This document shows, in pieces, positions 8,025-18,099 of a DNA stretch of 64,000 nucleotides. The notes beneath the pieces were generated by a model that searched no databases, was not told the origin of the DNA, and worked only from the letters and a program-made list of their open reading frames with translations. Source of the DNA: Bacteroidia bacterium (lineage in GTDB: Bacteria; Bacteroidota; Bacteroidia; Bacteroidales; Paludibacteraceae). The DNA lies in NCBI GenBank assembly GCA_009929375.1, contig SAAO01000019.1:1-64000 (forward strand), read 5' to 3'. The position numbers and the translations under genes are program-made. How positions within the stretch are numbered: position 1 is the first letter of the stretch; every line of letters begins with the position of its first letter.

Positions 8025-11000
8025 CTATTGTTTAAACAGCTTTTCCATAACAGCACTTCCATCAGTGTAGGTTGTTTTGCGGATCACAAACCCTTTGCTG
8101 TCGGCAGGAATGCTTGCGCCAGTGAAGCTAAAGTGCTCTGTGCTTTTCACTTCTTTACCTGCATTTATTTGCGAAACAGATGTAATGGCTTTGACTGCAA
8201 TAATGCCATCCGAAACCAGCTTGCTCTGATCCCAGCTTAATCCTTCGGGAAGTTCGGGAGTAATGGTAGCAAAAGCACCTGCAATAGTACCGGTTACATT
8301 TAGTATTTTAAATTCGTCGCCATCGGCAAATGCTTTGGTGCCTGTGTTGTTCAGTTGTAGATTTCCGTTTATTGAAATACTTCCTCCCACTTTCAATACA
8401 TCGCTGGTTGCGCTTGATGCATTTACATCCACTGCCAATACGGCGTTTGCCATCAGATTTACGCTGCCTGCTGTGCTGAAAGTATTGATACTATTATTTT
8501 GAAGCAGTAAAGTACTGTTTGCATACAGATTTATACCGCCCGACACGATGCCTGTTCCACCAAATCTGGCATCTGCACGCACTGTAATAGTTCCTGTTCC
8601 TGTTCCGCTACCGGTGGTATTGGCAATCCAGAGCGTACCGTTGGTTACATCGGTACTTCCGGTGTACAGATTGGCATTGGTGAGCGTAAGTTTGCCGATT
8701 CCTTCCTTGGTGAGTCTCGATGAAGTTCCGCTGATTTCTCCTGCAAAGGTCAGATTGTCGGCATTGTTTGTGCCCACTATCCAGTGAGTACTACCGCCGG
8801 AAAGTTTTGAACCTGCAATGCCTGTGAGCGCACCCAAACGAATGGTTTGTCCTGTAGAAAGATGATAAAGATTTCCTATACTACCCAGATTAAAGGTGGC
8901 TTTTGCATATCCGAATGAATTATTGATGCGGAATTCGCCCGCGCTGCCTGTAATGGCGATTGTGCCTTCGAAAGCCGACCAGTCGCCAATAAATTCGCTT
9001 CGCACATAAGGAATATTGATGTTGATACGCCCCTTTCCGGTCAGTTTATTTGTGAAATTCCAGCGCTTGGGCAGATTCCAGTTGGCTGTTTTGCCTTCGG
9101 GCACATCGATAGTATTGACAAATGGCCCCACAGTGCCTGTGCTGTTGGCGTCGCGCATTTGTAGTGTGCCGCCTTCGAGGGTGATGTGAGCTGTGCCAAG
9201 GGCAGTTCGGTTGGCATCGACCGAACCAAGTGCAAGCGTGCCACTTTTTACAAGTACAGTTTTAAAATTATTAGTTCCCTGTAAATTCAAAGATCCTGCT
9301 CCGGTAAGTTCGAGCGCAATATTCTCTCCGCTGATATTGCCACTTATCATTACACTGTGGTTGCTTGCCGGATTATTCACAGTAAGCTTACCTACCACAG
9401 TCATATTACGGTTGGTGGCTAATTGTGAAGCCGTTTGAAGCGTGGCGTTGCGCATTGTCCAGTTGGAAGCAGCAGCTCCCGATGCACCAATAGAGCTTGG
9501 TAAACCACCATCTTTCAGCGACGAAACTTCGAGAATGCCTTCTGAAAAATCAACTTTTCCGTTGAATGTACTACCCTCGTTCAGGAGCGAAAGTTTTCCC
9601 GTTCCTGTTTTGGTAAGTCCACCCGAACCGCTGATAATGCCTGTTCCGCTTATGCGGTAATCGGTATTATTTTGAAAAATAATATCGCTGACAGGCAATG
9701 TTTCGCTGATGGTAATGGTTTTGAGGGTTGCATTGTCGTTAAACAATACCGAATCGCCTGGTACAAAAATATCTTCGGTGCTTCCGTTCAGGAAATTGCG
9801 TGTCTGCAAATCCCACACAGCACTTTTCGAGCCTTTCCAAACCACGCTGCCGGCTTCGCGCGGTTCGCTCATTTCAATGCGGATGGCATTAGGCTCAATG
9901 ATCAGTTCGAAAGGTACACCTTCGAGTCCTTTTATCATAAAATTGGCTTTGGTGGCATTTGTAGTGCCTGTAAAAGTAATCAGCGTGAGCCCACCCGATT
10001 TTATGGCAGTCAGCGGATTGAGAATAATGCTGTTTTCATTGCCCGAAACATTAAAATTGCCCTGTATTACAAGTAAATCTGACTTTTGCGCTTTGGTTTG
10101 ATCCACATCGAAAGCCAGATTATTTCGCCCGGGAAGGCTGAGGTTGCCTGCAATGGTAAGCGTACCTGTTTGCAAAGGTATACCCGGCTCTATGCGTGCG
10201 CCTTCGATGTTCAGGCCTTTTTCAAAGCTTATTCCGCCATTGAGAGAAGCATTTCCGCCTATCACGCCGCGCGCATCAAGTTGTACGGGTGCTGCAATGC
10301 TACCGTTGATAAACATACGACCTTCGGAAATGCGCAGTTTTCCACTAAAATCATGTGTTCCGTTCAGGAAAATATCGCCCTGCATTGATTTTACAATATC
10401 TCCTTCACCGGAAATTTTTCCTGAGCCTGAAATTGTATGATTTTTTCCTTTGGGATTCATAAACCACAGGCGTGTAGGAGCAATATTTTCATTCAACTGA
10501 ATGTCTGCATTGGGCTGACGAATGTCCAGCATCACAGTTTTGCCATCGGCAATGGCAGCAGTCAGCGCATTTCCGCTGGTGAAATACACATCAGCTTTTT
10601 GCACAGGCGCTACGGGTGGTTTGGGCATGTCGGCAGCCATATAAAAGTCCACATCAGCAGTTTGATAATAACCTCTGGCTGTGGTTTGAATGCGATAAGC
10701 CGGATTCTGCATCAGACAATACTGACGATGCGTGGTTATTTCCCAGTTAGAAACAACTGCAAAACCTGTACTGTCGCGTCGGGGCAGCACCATTTCTTCG
10801 CGCCAGTCGCCAAGGATATCTCCCCAGAAAGCAGCCCGTCCTGCACCGTAGGATTTGAGATAATACGGTGTGCCTTCGTTGTAAAAGTTGGGCAAATCGC
10901 GCTCCATACGTTTTGTAGAGGGATTATATTTCTGGAACGCAATATTAAACCCACCGTCGCCGATAGGACTCGCCATGTAACGGCTCAAACCCGGGCCCCA

Positions 11001-12482
11001 CCAAAGCGCTTCGGCAGGAAAATCGCCCGTTGCACCTGTAATTTCCTTGCCATTGCGGTCGTATATCTGATATCCGTTCATGGTTGACCAGAATTGCATC
11101 CCGCGAACATTGGGATCGAAAGCCGCAGAAATGCCACGGCCTACATCGGACACTGCAGGCATGTAAAGACCTTTGATAATTTCGCCTGTAGCAGCATCGA
11201 ATATTCCCATACCCATAATATTGGTTTGTTGAATAAAAAACTGCTCAAGTCCGGGGCGATCGGGGTCGATATCGGCAAGCGTATGACGGTCGCCATGCGC
11301 TACATTGGGAGCGTAATACATAAATGAGCCATCATCGTCGACCGCATAACTGATCTCCACCAACTCATCGCGGCCATCGCCGTCCACATCGGCAGCACGC
11401 ACCTGATGTGCTTCGTATTGCGTATCATTTTTTTGAATAAGAGATCCCCATTGATTCACAAGTTGCCCGTTGAGGTAACGCCAGGCAGCATATGCTCCTG
11501 TGAAATTGCCTGAAGCCTGACGGTTCTTATATTGATACACGATGGAAGGATGAATACCGTCGAGATACTGAATGATAAAATGTCCTGAAATATCTTTCCA
11601 GCGATCGGTGCGGGTGGTTGCAATGTTATTGAAATGAGGTAATTCAACTTTATGTATAAGGTTGCCCGTTTCGCCATCGACAATGGCCAGCCACTGAGGC
11701 GCTGAACCTGCGACAATGCTATAATCGTGCACTGTGCCATCGGCATTTTTAATCTGAGTGCCGTTGGCAAAGGTGGTACCTTCGGATGCAGCCATCAAAA
11801 CTTCGGCTTTTCCGTTGCCATCCATGTCAAACACGGTTACCATATCGTTGTGACCATTGCTGATTTTTACATTATTACCCATGTTGATGCGCCACAGAAA
11901 AGCACCTTCGGAAGTATAGGCTTCGATCAGTGACGAAACGACGGTGCCAGTTGTCGAACTGCTTTCTTCCTCGTCTTCAATCATTCCGGCACCATGACGG
12001 TCGATTACAAAATCGAATTTACGATCGCCATCGAGATCGCCCACCCAGCAGAATTTCATCATCATTTTAGGATAACCCGCAGGTAACGCAGCATAGTTGA
12101 AATCGCGCACAATACGGTTGGCCGGGGCGTTTGCTTTGAGCTGCCATGCGCCATCTTCGACACCTTCAACGCCATTGATTACAGGTTTTACAAAAAAACG
12201 GGAAGCTGTACTAAGTGAAGTACCCGTCACATTCCAGAGGAAATTAGTAGCACCCGTTACAGGATTGGGATTCAATTTTACAGCCTCGGCTGAACCCACC
12301 TGGCGATAAATATTGAAAGCAATGTCATCGGGGTCAGTAGCCAGAAAGCGCCATGAAATAAAGACCTGGTTGTTGCCTTTGTGGATAGCCACTACACCAC
12401 GATCGAACTGATCGGTAACGCGTTGTGCATTGGCCATTGCAATGGAAAATATTACTAAAATGAGGGCTGCGATTCTTTTCAT
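8025..12482 (-). CDS. Giant secreted rhamnogalacturonan lyase (PL11) with autotransporter-type repeats
   Basis: The start at MKRIAALILVIFSIAMANAQ (12482) is chosen over the upstream ATG because it opens a clean signal peptide; the protein is then 1,485 residues. About residues 20-630 form a PL11 lyase: FNIYR, repeated calcium-type loops DLDGDRKFDFVIDRHG and DMDGNGKAEV, and AADVDGDGRDELVEI. PL11 enzymes cleave the rhamnogalacturonan-I backbone. The C-terminal 800 residues are beta-helical autotransporter-associated repeats (GGLTKTGTGKLSLL, RLTKEGIGKLTL, YTGSTDVTNGTL). The end (FTGASIPADSKGFVIRK, then VMEKLFKQ) looks like a T9SS-type sorting tail. It is about twice the usual PL11 length. Confidence 0.9.
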   Translation of the reverse strand: MKRIAALILVIFSIAMANAQRVTDQFDRGVVAIHKGNNQVFISWRFLATDPDDIAFNIYRQVGSAEAVKLNPNPVTGATNFLWNVTGTSLSTASRFFVKPVINGVEGVEDGAWQLKANAPANRIVRDFNYAALPAGYPKMMMKFCWVGDLDGDRKFDFVIDRHGAGMIEDEEESSSTTGTVVSSLIEAYTSEGAFLWRINMGNNVKISNGHNDMVTVFDMDGNGKAEVLMAASEGTTFANGTQIKNADGTVHDYSIVAGSAPQWLAIVDGETGNLIHKVELPHFNNIATTRTDRWKDISGHFIIQYLDGIHPSIVYQYKNRQASGNFTGAYAAWRYLNGQLVNQWGSLIQKNDTQYEAHQVRAADVDGDGRDELVEISYAVDDDGSFMYYAPNVAHGDRHTLADIDPDRPGLEQFFIQQTNIMGMGIFDAATGEIIKGLYMPAVSDVGRGISAAFDPNVRGMQFWSTMNGYQIYDRNGKEITGATGDFPAEALWWGPGLSRYMASPIGDGGFNIAFQKYNPSTKRMERDLPNFYNEGTPYYLKSYGAGRAAFWGDILGDWREEMVLPRRDSTGFAVVSNWEITTHRQYCLMQNPAYRIQTTARGYYQTADVDFYMAADMPKPPVAPVQKADVYFTSGNALTAAIADGKTVMLDIRQPNADIQLNENIAPTRLWFMNPKGKNHTISGSGKISGEGDIVKSMQGDIFLNGTHDFSGKLRISEGRMFINGSIAAPVQLDARGVIGGNASLNGGISFEKGLNIEGARIEPGIPLQTGTLTIAGNLSLPGRNNLAFDVDQTKAQKSDLLVIQGNFNVSGNENSIILNPLTAIKSGGLTLITFTGTTNATKANFMIKGLEGVPFELIIEPNAIRIEMSEPREAGSVVWKGSKSAVWDLQTRNFLNGSTEDIFVPGDSVLFNDNATLKTITISETLPVSDIIFQNNTDYRISGTGIISGSGGLTKTGTGKLSLLNEGSTFNGKVDFSEGILEVSSLKDGGLPSSIGASGAAASNWTMRNATLQTASQLATNRNMTVVGKLTVNNPASNHSVMISGNISGENIALELTGAGSLNLQGTNNFKTVLVKSGTLALGSVDANRTALGTAHITLEGGTLQMRDANSTGTVGPFVNTIDVPEGKTANWNLPKRWNFTNKLTGKGRININIPYVRSEFIGDWSAFEGTIAITGSAGEFRINNSFGYAKATFNLGSIGNLYHLSTGQTIRLGALTGIAGSKLSGGSTHWIVGTNNADNLTFAGEISGTSSRLTKEGIGKLTLTNANLYTGSTDVTNGTLWIANTTGSGTGTGTITVRADARFGGTGIVSGGINLYANSTLLLQNNSINTFSTAGSVNLMANAVLAVDVNASSATSDVLKVGGSISINGNLQLNNTGTKAFADGDEFKILNVTGTIAGAFATITPELPEGLSWDQSKLVSDGIIAVKAITSVSQINAGKEVKSTEHFSFTGASIPADSKGFVIRKTTYTDGSAVMEKLFKQ

Positions 12483-12533
12483 TGGGATTTCAGGGTTGAT
12501 TTTATACAATAGTTCGGTAAAAAATATTAATTT

Positions 12534-12652
12534 TCACGCAAAGGCGCAAAGTCGCCAAGAAAACTGTTAAGTTTTCTCTTTGCGTTATTTTTAATTTAAA
12601 CTGATTATCACATAGTTGTATTTGTAATTTGCGCCTTCGCGCCTTTGCGTGA
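12534..12652. repeat. Intergenic inverted repeat, CACGCAAAGGCGC type
   Basis: TCACGCAAAGGCGC (12534-12547) is perfectly inverted at 12639-12652, with further partial arms inside (TTTGCG, GCGCCTTCGCGCC). It lies just upstream of the PL11 gene and is related in style to the repeat at 5999-6096. Confidence 0.88.
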
Positions 12653-12906
12653 GCATTAATACGCAAAGAATATCGAAAATCGATATTTATTGTCTAAACA
12701 TTTATTAATCAATTATATATTCGTTCTTATAATGAAGTGTTGTTATAACTACATTACAAAAATACAATATAGAAATATTGCGTTTCGGATGTATTCGTAC
12801 AAATTGATAGATAAATGTGCGGTAGTGAATGCGGGGGATACAATAAAAAGCCCGAAGGAAGTAAATGCTTTGAGCAATGAATGCTTCATTGATAAAGATA
12901 TAATTG

Positions 12907-13053
12907 CCCCCAACCCCCTAAAGGGGAGCTGTGTCATTGTACAATTGTATCTGTTGTTTACATTTAAATTGATTTTGAAGAATTAAGTCAGAGTAATGTT
13001 AGCGCTCTTAATAAGTTGCAGACTGTTACAGCTCCCCTTTTGGGAGTTGGGGG
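12907..13053. repeat. Intergenic inverted repeat, CCCCCAACCCCC type
   Basis: CCCCCAACCCCCTAAAGGGG (from 12907, running into AGCTGT) is inverted at 13028-13053, including the perfect 13-bp arm pair AAAGGGGAGCTGT / ACAGCTCCCCTTT. It encloses about 95 bp. The rest of 12653-13238 is AT-rich with no gene I can support; it must contain the promoter of the downstream GH2. Confidence 0.85.
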
Positions 13054-13238
13054 ATTTTTCGGAACAAGTATTGTTAAAACTGAATACAAAATCTGAAAGT
13101 TGCGATCTGCTTAATGCCTTTGTGATATGCTTAATAGCGCATTATTCAACTCAAATGACTGATTTATCTATAAAGATGTACGTTATTACAGTGTGAAGCC
13201 CGGGGAATTTATTTTTCTTTGTATCACTGAAAATACTT

Positions 13239-16200
13239 ATGATGATCATGACAAAGAAAAATATTGTTTTAGTCCTTTTTATGGTGCTTGTGGTGCAGGT
13301 AAATGCCGCCCCGGCTTTCAAAGGAAATATCCGCACAAAATACAATTTCAATCCGCAATGGTTGCTGCACGTTGGCGACAGTCAAAAGGGAGGAAAAGAC
13401 TTTGCTGACCCGCGTTTTGCTGACAAAAACTGGCAAAGCGTGGATCTGCCACGCGCCTTCAACGAAGATGAGGCTTATCGCGTGGCCATCGACGAGCATA
13501 CCGACACAATTGTGTGGTATCGGAAGCACTTCAGGCTGCCCCGAACGGCCAAAGGTCATAAGATTTTCCTCGAATTTGAAGGCATTCGCTTTGGCGGAGA
13601 GTTTTGGATCAACGGAAAGGCTGTGGGTATGCACGAAAATGGTGTAATGGCTTTCGGACTCGACATTACAGAGCATGTAAATTACTCAGGCGACAATGTA
13701 TTGGCTGTTCGTATCGATAATTCGTGGCGTTACCGTGAGCGTGCCACCAATTCCACCTATCAATGGAACGACCGTAACTTCAATGCTAACTATGGTGGCA
13801 TTCCAAAGAATGTATTTCTGCATGTAACCTCCGATGTATATCAAACATTACCACTTTACAGTAATTTGGGAACAACCGGTACTTATATTTATGCCCGTGA
13901 AATCAATATTTCGAAAAAGAAAGCCATGATTTATGCAGAATCGGAGCTTAAAAACGAATCGGGAAAAGATCAGACACTTTCGTTCGAAGTAATTCTGGAG
14001 GATATGGAAGGCAAAATTGTAAAACAATTTGGCGGTGGCGAAGTGCAGATTAAAAAAGGCGAAACGAAGACGGTAAAAGCGGGTGCGCTTGTCGAAAATC
14101 TGAATTTCTGGAGCTGGGGTTACGGATATTTATATAATGTGTACACAGTGCTGAAGCTGAATGGGACGCCTGTTGATGTGGTGAAGACGCGCACCGGATT
14201 CCGCAAGACAGCTTTCCGCAATGGCATGTTTCTGCTCAACGACCGTGTACTTCAGTTGAAAGGTTATGCACAGCGTACCAGCAACGAATGGCCTTCGGTG
14301 GGCATGTCGGTGCCTCCGTGGCTGAGCGATTACAGCAACGGACTTATTGTAAAAGGAAATGGCAACCTTGTTCGATGGATGCACGTCACTCCCTGGAAGC
14401 AGGACGTAGAATCGTGCGACCGCGTGGGTTTGATACAGGCCATGCCTGCCGGTGATGCCGAAAAGGATGTGACCGGACGACGCTGGGAACACCGCACAGC
14501 CCTGATGCGCGATGCGATTATTTACAACCGCAACAATCCGAGCATTATTTTTTACGAAGGAGGCAACGAGTCGATCAGCGAAGCGCATATGGCCGAACTC
14601 AAAGCCATACGCGACAGCTTCGACCTTTATGGCGGACGGGCAATGGGCTCGCGCGAAATGCTCGATAGCCGTATTGCCGAGTGGGGAGGCGAAATGTTGT
14701 ACATCAACAAAAGCGCCAAGCACCCCATGTGGGCTACGGAGTACCTGCGCGACGAAGGATTGCGGAAATACTGGGATAATTACTCTTACCCATTCCATAA
14801 AGACGGCGAAGGATCGAAGTATTACCGCTCCACAGTGACCAATGAGGTGACACAACGCCCCGACGCTACGGCATATAACCGCAATCAGAACTCATTTTTT
14901 GTGGAGACCATTGTGAGATGGTACGATTACTTTCGCGTAAGACCCGGCACGGGGAAACGTGTCAGCTCGGGAGGCGCCAATATCATCTTCTCCGATTCGA
15001 ATACGCATTACCGCGGTGCCGAGAACTATCGCCGGAGTGGTGAAGTGGATGCCATGCGCATTGCCAAAGATGCGTTTTTTGCACACATGGTGATGTGGAA
15101 TGGTTGGGTGGATATTGAAAACCACAGCTCATATATTGCCGGGCACTGGGAAGCCCCGTTCGATGCACCCAAAGCCGGAAAGCCCGCCACCCGACGCGAC
15201 GCGAAAGATGTACTGGTGGTATCCACAGGCGAAAAGGTGGAGTTGTGGCTGAATGGCAAGTCGCAGGGCTTTGGCGAACGTTCGCACCATTTTCTGTTTG
15301 CTTTCAGGAATGTAAAATACGAAGCCGGTGTGATAGAAGCTGTCAGCTACGATGCCGAAGGCAATGAATTGCACCGTAGCAAAAAGGAAACCACAGGTGC
15401 TGCCAACCACATTCGCCTGACACTGATGCAGGCGCCCGATGGATTTAAAGCCGATGGTGCCGACCTCGTGATGGTGGAGGTGGAAGTGGTTGACAGGGAA
15501 GGTCGTCGCTGCCCGCTGGCCAACGACATGATTTCGTTCGACCTGAAAGGACAAGCAGAATGGCGCGGAGGCATTGCGCAGGGCAAAGAAGGAAATTACA
15601 TACTCGACAAAGTACTCCCTGTGGAGGCCGGAGTAAACCGCGTGCTGATTCGTGCCACCCGCAAAGCCGGAAAGGTACAGCTCACTGCCAGCGCCGAAGG
15701 ACTGAAAGCGGCCACGCTCAGCTTCAGCTCGAAAGCAGTAAGTGTACAGCATGGGTTGAGCACTTATTTGTCGGGCGAACAGCAACCGTCGAATTTATCG
15801 CGGGGTGCGACACCTGCAGGCAGCTCTTTTAAGGTTACAAGGCAAAATGTAGAGATAGTAGCTGCTACTGCGGGCAGTAACGAGGCTGATGTAACAAATA
15901 GTTTCGACGATAATGAACTTTCGGAATGGAAAAACGATGGTCGGCTTTCGTCCGGTTGGATAAAATACGAGCTCGAACGCGATGCAACGATCAGTGCAGC
16001 CGATCTGAAACTCACCGGTTGGCGTATGCGCTCATATCCTGTTCAGATTTTTGTGGACGAGGTAAAAGTATGGGAAGGTAATACCGAAAAATCGCTCGGA
16101 TATATACATTTACAGTTTAAACCCACGCGCGGACGATTCGTAACCATAAAGCTGACAGGCGCCAGCGAGGATAAAGACGCATTTGGCGGAATAGTAGAAG

Positions 16201-16307
16201 TAGCTGCGCCCACGGCAGGTGAGCTTGATTTGTTTAAAGACCCGAATGCAGCACGGGCAGATGGACAATTACGCATTGTAGAGGCTGAATTTTTTGAGAA
16301 GAATTAA
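13239..16307 (+). CDS. Large secreted glycoside hydrolase family 2
   Basis: The 1,022-residue protein has a signal peptide (VLFMVLVVQVNAAPA); the ATG at 13248 is an equally good start. A GH2 sugar-binding domain (WYRKHFRLP, GEFWINGKAVG, about residues 65-195), an Ig-like domain and a TIM barrel follow. The acid/base Glu is in YEGGNES (about 441) and the likely nucleophile in WATEYLRDEG (about 500). A DUF4982-like Ig domain (LVVSTGEKVELWLNGKSQGF, about 650-720), a further Ig-like domain and a C-terminal discoidin-like carbohydrate-binding domain (about 870-1000) complete it. In this cluster it is likely to remove beta-galactosyl or glucuronyl groups from rhamnogalacturonan; specificity is not readable. 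Confidence 0.88.
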   Translation: MMIMTKKNIVLVLFMVLVVQVNAAPAFKGNIRTKYNFNPQWLLHVGDSQKGGKDFADPRFADKNWQSVDLPRAFNEDEAYRVAIDEHTDTIVWYRKHFRLPRTAKGHKIFLEFEGIRFGGEFWINGKAVGMHENGVMAFGLDITEHVNYSGDNVLAVRIDNSWRYRERATNSTYQWNDRNFNANYGGIPKNVFLHVTSDVYQTLPLYSNLGTTGTYIYAREINISKKKAMIYAESELKNESGKDQTLSFEVILEDMEGKIVKQFGGGEVQIKKGETKTVKAGALVENLNFWSWGYGYLYNVYTVLKLNGTPVDVVKTRTGFRKTAFRNGMFLLNDRVLQLKGYAQRTSNEWPSVGMSVPPWLSDYSNGLIVKGNGNLVRWMHVTPWKQDVESCDRVGLIQAMPAGDAEKDVTGRRWEHRTALMRDAIIYNRNNPSIIFYEGGNESISEAHMAELKAIRDSFDLYGGRAMGSREMLDSRIAEWGGEMLYINKSAKHPMWATEYLRDEGLRKYWDNYSYPFHKDGEGSKYYRSTVTNEVTQRPDATAYNRNQNSFFVETIVRWYDYFRVRPGTGKRVSSGGANIIFSDSNTHYRGAENYRRSGEVDAMRIAKDAFFAHMVMWNGWVDIENHSSYIAGHWEAPFDAPKAGKPATRRDAKDVLVVSTGEKVELWLNGKSQGFGERSHHFLFAFRNVKYEAGVIEAVSYDAEGNELHRSKKETTGAANHIRLTLMQAPDGFKADGADLVMVEVEVVDREGRRCPLANDMISFDLKGQAEWRGGIAQGKEGNYILDKVLPVEAGVNRVLIRATRKAGKVQLTASAEGLKAATLSFSSKAVSVQHGLSTYLSGEQQPSNLSRGATPAGSSFKVTRQNVEIVAATAGSNEADVTNSFDDNELSEWKNDGRLSSGWIKYELERDATISAADLKLTGWRMRSYPVQIFVDEVKVWEGNTEKSLGYIHLQFKPTRGRFVTIKLTGASEDKDAFGGIVEVAAPTAGELDLFKDPNAARADGQLRIVEAEFFEKN

Positions 16308-16422
16308 AAAATAAGCTGAACCACTAAGGTGCTGGGGACACAAAGTTTCACAGAGAAAGATTGAAGTTGGAGTGTGTGGGGGAGGTGGGGATTTAGGTGT
16401 AGATACAGAAATTGTTTTGATG

Positions 16423-16460
16423 CCCCAAGCCCCCGCCACGGCGGGCAAGCTCTAAAGGGG
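16423..16460. repeat. Short copy of the CCCCAAG...AAAGGGG repeat
   Basis: CCCCAAGCCCCCGCC, then GGCGGGC, then CTCTAAAGGGG is a variant of the repeat at 12907-13053, with a small CCGCC/GGCGG hairpin inserted. A degenerate GGGGACACAAAG fragment at about 16,333 belongs to the other repeat type. Confidence 0.7.
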
Positions 16461-16574
16461 ATGTTCAATACCCTTGTTTGTGAAAGTTAATACAATTTTT
16501 TTTTTGAAATTGTCTTTTTTAGTGAATTTATATTTATGGTGATGTAGTTGATACAATTAAACACATAATAATTT

Positions 16575-17813
16575 ATGCAAAGAATCAGATTTACACTCAT
16601 TTTCGTGTGGCTCGCAATGGTCGTTGCAGCACAAAATGTTGCCCTTACCTATTACTTGTCCGATACCACACGCTATAGCGAGGCCTCGGGCTATGGCTAT
16701 GACGTGCTACCCACGCCCGGCAAGCAGAACACAAAGCCTTTTTACTATTCGGTGAAAGTACCTGACGGGAATTACCTTGTCACACTTAAAATCGGACACA
16801 AAAAGAAAGCCGGTGTCACTACCGTACGTGCTGAGTCGCGTCGGCTCTTTGTTCGCAGGCTTGCCACAAAGAAAGGTGAGTTTGTGACAGAGAGTTTTAT
16901 TGTAAATAAACGCACCCCTTTTATTGTCGACAATGAGTCGGTGAAGATAAAAGCCCGCGAGAAAGCCACTTTTACATGGGACGACAAGATTACTTTTGAA
17001 TTCAACGGTGAAAATCCGCTTTGCGAAAGCATTCATGTCGAAACGGCACCCGCTAGAGTGCCTACGGTTTTTCTGTATGGTAATAGTACTGTTACCGATC
17101 AGGATAGGGAGCCGTGGGCAAGCTGGGGACAAATGATACCGGCATTTTTCAATGATAAAGTGGCTTTTGCAAACTATGCAGAAAGTGGCGAAAGTGCCAA
17201 TAGTTTTATTGCGGCTGGACGAATGAAAAAAGCGCTTTCGCAAATGAAGGCCGGCGATTATGTGTTTATCGAATTTGGTCACAACGACATGAAGCAGACC
17301 GGGCCGGGCAAAGGTGCATGGTATTCGTTTATGACAAATCTGAAAATACTGATTGATGAAGCGCGTGCTAAAGGGGCTACTACGGTGTTGGTGACGCCCA
17401 CGCAGCGCCGACGGTTCGAAAATGGCCGCAATCAGAATACTCACGGCGAATATCCCGATGCCATGCGCTGGTTAGCGAACAAAGAAAACATTCCGTTGAT
17501 CGATTTGAACGAAATGACCCGCATATTGTACGACGCACTTGGCGAAGAAGGTTCGAAAAAGGCTTTTGTACATTATGCAGCCAATACTTTTCCGGGTCAG
17601 AAGCAGGAACTTGCCGACAATACACATTTCAGCACCTACGGAGCTTATCAGGTTGCCCAATGTGTGATAAATGGCATGTTGCAGGTTACACCTGAGCTTA
17701 CAAAATATCTGAAGCCCGGCTTTTGCTTTCATCCTGCGCAGCCCGATAGTCCTGATACTTTTGTGTGGGAGCTTTCGCCACTGACGGATAAAAATAAGCC
17801 CGACGGAGATTAA
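16575..17813 (+). CDS. Rhamnogalacturonan acetylesterase (CE12, SGNH hydrolase)
   Basis: The 412-residue secreted protein (signal peptide to VVAAQN) has an N-terminal beta-sandwich carbohydrate-binding-like domain (about 22-160, YYSVKVPDGNYLVTLKIG). An SGNH hydrolase domain follows with block I GNSTVTD (nucleophile Ser171), the Gly block ESGESANSF, block III GHND (about 235-238) and block V DNTHFSTYGA (Asp/His pair, about 348-351). This matches CE12 esterases, which remove acetyl groups from rhamnogalacturonan and so open the backbone to lyases such as the PL11 in this cluster. It sits between GH2 and GH28 genes on the same strand. Confidence 0.92.
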   Translation: MQRIRFTLIFVWLAMVVAAQNVALTYYLSDTTRYSEASGYGYDVLPTPGKQNTKPFYYSVKVPDGNYLVTLKIGHKKKAGVTTVRAESRRLFVRRLATKKGEFVTESFIVNKRTPFIVDNESVKIKAREKATFTWDDKITFEFNGENPLCESIHVETAPARVPTVFLYGNSTVTDQDREPWASWGQMIPAFFNDKVAFANYAESGESANSFIAAGRMKKALSQMKAGDYVFIEFGHNDMKQTGPGKGAWYSFMTNLKILIDEARAKGATTVLVTPTQRRRFENGRNQNTHGEYPDAMRWLANKENIPLIDLNEMTRILYDALGEEGSKKAFVHYAANTFPGQKQELADNTHFSTYGAYQVAQCVINGMLQVTPELTKYLKPGFCFHPAQPDSPDTFVWELSPLTDKNKPDGD

Positions 17814-17934
17814 CGCGTTCTGCGTTCCTTGTTCCTTGTTCCTTCTTCTGGGTTTCAGGATATTTGAAAATTTGAAATTTGAAAAATTTGAAGATTTTGT
17901 GTTTCTGAAGTGCTTCTCTTTTAATTCAGCATCC

Positions 17935-18096
17935 CTAATTGTCAATTATTCATTGTCAATTATCAATTATCGACAGTCTTTATTCTTTGTTTCAAAAGAT
18001 GAGGCTAACAAATCGTAAATGGTAAATGACAAAATGGTAAATAAAAATTATCCATTGTCAATTGCTCTTTATTCTTTATTCTAATAAAAAATAAAT
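17935..18096. repeat. Composite intergenic repeat ahead of the GH28 gene
   Basis: Three modules follow each other: TTGTCAATTATTCATTGTC/TTATCAATTATC; a TTTGTTTCA...GAGGCTAACAAAT module (inverse copy at 7437-7475); and CTTTATTCTTTATTCTAATA ending just before the start codon. The last module recurs almost exactly before the cydC start at 36,352. The 60-codon ORF over it is a repeat translation. Confidence 0.75.
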
Positions 18097-18099
18097 GTC

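Noticed and set aside
10437-11087. 216-codon ORF antisense to the PL11 gene
   Set aside because: Shadow frame inside a well-supported coding sequence; no domain or signal peptide.
14130-14855. 241-codon ORF antisense to the large GH2
   Set aside because: Covers the GH2 catalytic region; the antisense product has no recognisable fold.
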